Source of the DNA: Corynebacterium glucuronolyticum DSM 44120 | GTDB lineage: Bacteria > Actinomycetota > Actinomycetes > Mycobacteriales > Mycobacteriaceae | Direction of reading: 5' to 3' | Assembly (NCBI RefSeq): GCF_030440595.1 | Contig: NZ_CP047452.1 | Span: 2,356,001 to 2,420,000 of the forward strand | Length of the DNA: 64,000 bases | Shown: positions 60,328-64,000 of the stretch, piece after piece | Layout: each line of letters starts with the position of its first letter | How positions within the stretch are numbered: the stretch's first letter is position 1 | Made by a program: the position numbers and the translations under genes | Notes under the pieces: generated by a model | Seen by the model: the letters and a program-made list of their open reading frames with translations, nothing else | Database searches by the model: none | What the model was told of the DNA's origin: nothing

Positions 60328-61176
60328 ATGGCTACCGCGCTACATGCGTTCACCAACCACGAGTTCGGTACGATCCGAACCATCACCTCGGGCGGGCAGG
60401 TCCTGTTCTGCGGCAAGGACGTGGCGACCGCCCTCGGCTACGCCAACACGAAAGATGCCCTGGCGCGTCACTGCAAGGGGGTGGTCGTGAATCACTACCC
60501 CCTAGAAACGGCTGGCGGCATCCAGCAGGTCAGGTTCATCAGCGAAGGCGACCCGTACCGGCTGATCGTCTCCTCCAAGCTGCCCGCCGCCCGGCAGTTC
60601 GAGGCGTGGGTGTTCGACGACGTCCTCCCGTCCATCCGCCTTCACGGCATGTACGCCATCGACGAGCTGCTCAATGATGATTTGTTCCTGGAGCGAGCAA
60701 TCGCCGCCCTGCGCGCCGAGCGGGCCAAGCGGCTCGCCGCCGAGCAAGCACTGCTGGAGGCGGCACCGAAGGTGTCGTATTACGACGTGATGCTGGTGTC
60801 GCCGTCGCTGATCACCACCACCGAGATCGCCAAGGACTACGGCTTGTCGGCGAAGAAGCTCAACCAGATTCTGCGCGAGGAGCAGGTGCAGTTTCACCAG
60901 TCCGGGCGCTGGTTCCTCTACGCCAAGTTTGCTGAGCAGGGTTACACCCAGTCCAAGACGCACGAGTACGACGAGGGCAAGACCCGCACCCACATGTACT
61001 GGGCGCAGAAAGGCCGCCTGTTCATCTATGACCTGTTGAAGAACACCCGTGGCCTGCCACCGGTGATCGAGCGTGAAAGCGAGGACACCAAATACCCACC
61101 ACTGCGCTTCTTGATACCGGAATACCGAAGAAGAACGTCGAAGGATACCCCGACCCGACCTGCTACCGCGCGCTGA
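60328..61176 (+). CDS. Phage antirepressor (BRO-N plus KilAC)
   Basis: 282 residues from ATG 60328 with AAAAGGA upstream. BRO-N domain (GTIRTITSGGQVLFCGKDVATALGYANTKDALARHC, EGDPYRLIVSSKLPAARQFEAWVFDDVLPSIR), then a KilAC domain (LITTTEIAKDYGLSAKKLNQILREE, IYDLLKNTRGLPPVIER). The last about 30 residues (ESEDTKYPPLRF...) are not KilAC-like and may be read-through after loss of the original stop. Controls lysogeny in phages. Confidence 0.85.
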   Translation: MATALHAFTNHEFGTIRTITSGGQVLFCGKDVATALGYANTKDALARHCKGVVVNHYPLETAGGIQQVRFISEGDPYRLIVSSKLPAARQFEAWVFDDVLPSIRLHGMYAIDELLNDDLFLERAIAALRAERAKRLAAEQALLEAAPKVSYYDVMLVSPSLITTTEIAKDYGLSAKKLNQILREEQVQFHQSGRWFLYAKFAEQGYTQSKTHEYDEGKTRTHMYWAQKGRLFIYDLLKNTRGLPPVIERESEDTKYPPLRFLIPEYRRRTSKDTPTRPATAR

Positions 61177-61536
61177 AAGCGATTCAGCGCGCCGAGTACG
61201 GGTGCCGACCGTTGGTTTACATCTGCTCCCCGTATTCCGGCGATGTGGAGGCGAACATCGTGCTTGCCCGCCGGGTCAGCGCGTTCGCGGTGTCAGCACG
61301 CCAGATCCCGCTCGCCCCACATCTGCACTACCCGCAGTTCATGGAAAAGACCGCCCCGGACGCCCGCGAGCTGGCCATGTTCTTCAACCGCATCCTGCTG
61401 TCGAAATGCGAACAACTATGGGCATACATCGGTCGGGTCAGCGCTGGGATGCGCGCCGAGATCGGCTGGGCACACCAGATGGACATCCCCGATCCGCTTC
61501 TTCGATGCCGACTTCCAGGAGGTGCACCCCGCATGA
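61125..61536 (+). pseudogene. Phage DUF4406-type nucleoside-hydrolase-like protein, frameshifted
   Basis: Reading PKKNVEGYPDPTCYRALKAI..RPLVYICSPYSGDVEANIVLARRV..AMFFNRILLSKCEQLWAYIG, then after a +1 shift near 61490 IRFFDADFQEVHPA to TGA 61536. The middle follows the small phage DUF4406/deoxyribosyltransferase-like proteins. No start codon with an RBS is found upstream in frame (TTG 61212 is the first), so it is probably dead. Confidence 0.65.
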
Positions 61537-61690
61537 CCCCGTTCACCCTATGCGCCGCCACCAGTAGCGGCAATGCGCACAACAACCACTACCCGAACCA
61601 TCACCAGATCACCGACCAAGCCGGGCTGGAGCAGGTGGCCAGGTTGGATCACGTCGCCACCACCTACACCAACGACCGGCGCTCGTCTGC
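61533..61690 (+). pseudogene. Truncated phage replication-type protein, N terminus only
   Basis: ATG 61533 with AGGAGG upstream, overlapping the previous stop (ATGA). About 50 codons (MTPFTLCAATSSGNAHNNHYP.. then LDHVATTYTNDRRS) resembling the N terminus of phage VapE/primase-type proteins. It is cut at the junction with the methyltransferase gene. Confidence 0.5.
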
Positions 61691-62873
61691 GAGCTTCATC
61701 TCCTCGGAAAACTTATCGTGGTATTTTTTCAGCCGCCTTGTTTTCTTAAGCGGAGTCATCTCTGGATCCGTCAGGATCGATTCCAGCTCCTGCTTCAAAC
61801 TGTCAATGAAAGGGGGGTCGATGACCTTGTGGATGTTTTCCGGGCTCGTATAGTGCATCCCGCCCTTGGCACGGGTCTCCGGGTTTAGTGTGGACTCAAA
61901 TACCCCACCAAAGATGGTTGGAGAGATTTTTGACCAGTCGGTGTCACGTGAGATCTCGTTTGCCAGTAAAGAGACAATGTCCTCAGTGAATTGCGGAATC
62001 TCAATGTCTTCCTCGCGGAATAATCCGCCGTTCACATAGGGGAACTGCGATAGCTCGTCCGAAATATACGCATCACGATCATCATAGGGAGTATCCAGCA
62101 CACGAAAGAACTCGATCATCTTTCCCCGCATGTATTCAGTAGGTACCCCAGAGAGATAGCGGTACAACGAATCCTTACCGAAGAGTCCCACATCCTCCGC
62201 GAATAAGCAGAATACGAGCCGAACACATAACACGTTGAGAGAATGCCGACTACGTTCGCTCTCCGGATCTATGTATTGAGCAGCCAAACTCTTGTACAGC
62301 ATGCCAACGAGTTCGCCCGCATGCATAGAAAGCTTGCTGCTCTTTTACCCTGCGGGCTTTTTGTCCTGTGACAATGAAATCTAGGAGATGAAACTGCTCT
62401 GGCAGCTCCTCCAGCGAGAACTCAACGTAGTTCTCTGCCGGACGCTCTTGGTCTAGATCATGGATGCGGAAATGGGAGAAGTTCGAAACACTGATGTAGT
62501 CAGGCCGGTTCGAGTTCTTCATCTCGTCGGCGTATGCCTTAGCCTGTTCGAACGGGGTTACCAAGCGCCCCTGGCGCATTTCTGGCTTACCCAGATTAAC
62601 CCCCAGAGCTTTCTGCTCAATCAGTGTTTTCGCTGAGGGAATATGGGCATCAATAAAGCCTCCAGTGCTCACTCGCTCTTCGAAATGCACCGCCGTGACG
62701 ACATCTTCTAGGCCTACTACCTGCGATAGGAGCTGAATCCAGAAAGAAGCTGTATCTCCTTTTTCATAGCCACGCCCTGACCACGTTGCTACAAATGACC
62801 GCGCGGCATCCGCACGCTCCAGTCTTTGTTCAACCGCGCTCTTAACTTTGCTATTTCTGGTGGCTGCTGCCAT
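61690..62873 (-). pseudogene. 5' fragment of the MmeI-like DNA methyltransferase/nuclease
   Basis: From ATG 62873 (TACCAT 7 nt upstream, leaderless). The N terminus has a nuclease-type signature, FIDAHIPSAKTLIEQK (D-x10-ExK), as in MmeI-class type IIG enzymes. A one-base frameshift near 62330-62340 separates KARRVKEQ from KLSMHAGELVGMLYKSL. The following helical domain (SRHSLNVLCVRLVFCLFAED, FPYVNGGLF, SPTIFGGVFESTLNPETR, GGMHYTSPENIHKVIDPPF) is typical. It stops before the DPACGSGNF motif. Continues, minus its core, at 51011-51885. Confidence 0.82.
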
Positions 62874-62939
62874 AGAGCTTATGGTACCGACCGTACCCAC
62901 CGAACTACAGCGGAATTGAAAGATTTCGGCGACCACAAA

Positions 62940-62951
62940 GCGTCGACAAGC
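62940..62951 (+). repeat. 12-mer GCGTCGACAAGC, copy 10 (intergenic)
   Basis: About 67 bp upstream of the methyltransferase start; the adjacent 62874-63082 region holds no gene. Confidence 0.85.
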
Positions 62952-63082
62952 CTCAAAAGCTGCCCGAGCCACGGACATCAGTTTCTTAAATCCGCAACCC
63001 GACTGTGTACTTGCGATTGGCCCCGCTCCCGAAATACACCGCAACAAGCTAACCCATCGCCAGACCTGAGTAAAAGCCGAAT

Positions 63083-63116
63083 AAAAAATTCCGGACCCCT
63101 CAATGGGATCCGGAAT
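63083..63116 (-). terminator. Terminator of ahpCD
   Basis: ATTCCGGA.CCC / GGG.TCCGGAAT stem followed on the minus strand by TTTTTTAT, 27 nt after the ahpD stop. Confidence 0.9.
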
Positions 63117-63142
63117 GTGTACGTTGTTTTGTGCCCTAAGGG

Positions 63143-63667
63143 TTACTTCGCGGACTCAATGAACAGAGCCTGGGCGATGCCCTGGAGGGTCGCTGCCACC
63201 TTGACAGCCTCCCACACCTGGGCCTCCTTGAGGCCCTCCTCACGCACGGTGTGCTCGTGGGCGGCGGTGCAGCGGCCGCAGCCGTTGATCACGGAGACGG
63301 CGATGTTCCACAGCTCAAAGTCAACCTTGTCCACGCCGGGCTTGGCCATGCCGTTTTGGCGCAGGCCCATGCGGATGGTGGCGTACTCGTCCGGGAGGAA
63401 CTCCTGGGCGCGGTAGGCAATGTTGTTCATGCCCATGATGGAGGCGGACATGGAGGCGGCGTTCATAGCCTCCTCGGACAGGTGCTCCGCTGCCTCCTCA
63501 CGGATTTCCTTGAACACCTGGGCGTTGCGGGTAGCGGCTGCCGCTGCCAGCATGGAACCCCATAGCTGCTGCTCGGAAAGTTCCTTGGAACGGGTCAGCG
63601 AGCTGAGGTTCAGCTTGAGATCCTTCGCGTACTCGGGCAGCGCGTTCTTGAGGTTTTCGATTGCCAT
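63143..63667 (-). CDS. ahpD: Alkylhydroperoxidase AhpD
   Basis: 174 residues, the usual length. CxxC redox centre with the proton relay in [18 protein letters not shown] (about 128-145), and [20 protein letters not shown]. Reduces peroxides and recycles AhpC with a lipoamide partner in mycobacteria. It lies 4 bp after ahpC, one operon. Confidence 0.96.
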   Translation of the reverse strand: MAIENLKNALPEYAKDLKLNLSSLTRSKELSEQQLWGSMLAAAAATRNAQVFKEIREEAAEHLSEEAMNAASMSASIMGMNNIAYRAQEFLPDEYATIRMGLRQNGMAKPGVDKVDFELWNIAVSVINGCGRCTAAHEHTVREEGLKEAQVWEAVKVAATLQGIAQALFIESAK

Positions 63668-63671
63668 ATTT

Positions 63672-64000
63672 TTACTTCAGCTCTTCCTTCAGGACGTCCA
63701 TCTTGTCAATGTTCTTGGTCGGGTCGTTGGCCTCCCAGTTGCAGGCACAAACTTCCTCAGACTGGAGGGCGTCGAGGACACGGAGAACCTCGTCGACGTT
63801 GCGGCCCACGGCATCCGGGGTGGCGGACACGAACTGGATAATGCCGTCCGGGTCAATAATGAAGGTTGCTCGGTCAGCAACACCGTCAGCGTTCTCCACA
63901 CCAAGAGCACGGATGAGCTCGTGCTTGATATCGGAGACCATGGGGAACGGAATGGACTTCAGATCCTTGTGGGTTGCGCGCCACTGGAAGTGTGCGAACT
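63672..64000 (-). CDS. ahpC: Alkyl hydroperoxide reductase AhpC, C-terminal part (runs off right edge)
   Basis: The last about 109 codons. [41 protein letters not shown] is the peroxiredoxin core and [16 protein letters not shown] holds the resolving cysteine with the CxC spacing known from mycobacterial AhpC. The peroxidatic cysteine is beyond the window. Confidence 0.95.
   Translation of the reverse strand, partial: FAHFQWRATHKDLKSIPFPMVSDIKHELIRALGVENADGVADRATFIIDPDGIIQFVSATPDAVGRNVDEVLRVLDALQSEEVCACNWEANDPTKNIDKMDVLKEELK

Larger units (their letters stand above)
51885..61690. mobile_element. About 9.8-kb mosaic insert splitting the DNA methyltransferase gene
   Basis: The left edge is the recombinase tail against the methyltransferase 3' part; the right edge is a truncated phage gene against the 5' part. 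Edges are uncertain by about 20 bp. Inside are phage genes (antirepressor, DNA polymerase remnant), defence genes (DUF262, Abi, a type ISP remnant), an ABC exporter and an exported protein. Composition is less GC-rich in the ABC/DUF262 part. No intact integrase or att repeats seen. Confidence 0.65.

Noticed and set aside
8506..62951. Explaining the GCGTCGACAAGC 12-mer by a favoured Val-Asp-Lys peptide
   Set aside because: Copies occur in different frames, on the antisense strand and between genes.

Overview
The window is a chromosomal segment of a Corynebacterium-type actinobacterium. The evidence is moderately high G+C, frequent GTG starts, and gene orders that from memory match C. glutamicum and partly mycobacteria: the musIGFE/DUF4032/musK maltose locus, purB-purD next to a HIT gene, phoS-phoR-pqo, thrE-otsA-otsB-ipsA-znuACB, and rlmB-cysS-ispF-ispD-carD next to lpqE-radA and canB-mutY. 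Many genes seem to be transcribed without a leader: a TAnnnT -10 hexamer ends about 7 nt before the start codon.

Layout. 1-3.2 kb: a membrane protein running off the left edge, a frameshifted TetR regulator, trpD and a secreted protein. 3.3-9.5 kb: maltose uptake (MusE binding lipoprotein, MusF/MusG permeases, MusI, MusK ATPase) with a DUF4032 protein. 9.6-12.8 kb: a small acidic protein, a deacetylase-like protein and an S9 oligopeptidase. 12.9-18.6 kb: purine genes purC, purB and purD, a two-gene envelope cassette, a HIT protein and a ferredoxin. 18.6-26 kb: PhoS/PhoR-type two-component system, pyruvate:quinone oxidoreductase translationally coupled to a siderophore-type ABC transporter behind a DtxR box, and tRNA-Thr. 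26-34 kb: ThrE, a lysine-tailed protein, the OtsAB trehalose operon, an IpsA-like regulator and a zinc transporter behind a Zur-like box. 34-43.7 kb: RlmB, CysS, IspF, IspD, CarD, LpqE, RadA, carbonic anhydrase and MutY.

43.7-62.9 kb is a defence and mobile region. It holds a complete Wadjet/MksFEBG-type system (jetA-D) and an MmeI-like DNA methyltransferase/nuclease gene cut into two pieces. About 9.8 kb of mosaic DNA lies between the pieces: a serine-recombinase tail, a GntR-controlled ABC exporter, iteron-like repeats, remnants of a type ISP restriction enzyme, a UvrD helicase and a phage DNA polymerase, an intact DUF262 protein, an intact Abi protein, a phage antirepressor and broken phage genes. 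The right edge is ahpD and the 3' part of ahpC.

The most unusual signals are: (i) ten exact copies of the 12-mer GCGTCGACAAGC, eight in one orientation, in genes (several reading frames) and between genes; (ii) three exported proteins sharing a Cys-Thr...Cys-transmembrane architecture, one paired with a small exported partner; (iii) very compact divergent promoters (25-27 bp) that probably make leaderless mRNAs; (iv) pqo joined to an iron-regulated operon; (v) the split restriction gene with its 9.8-kb insert.
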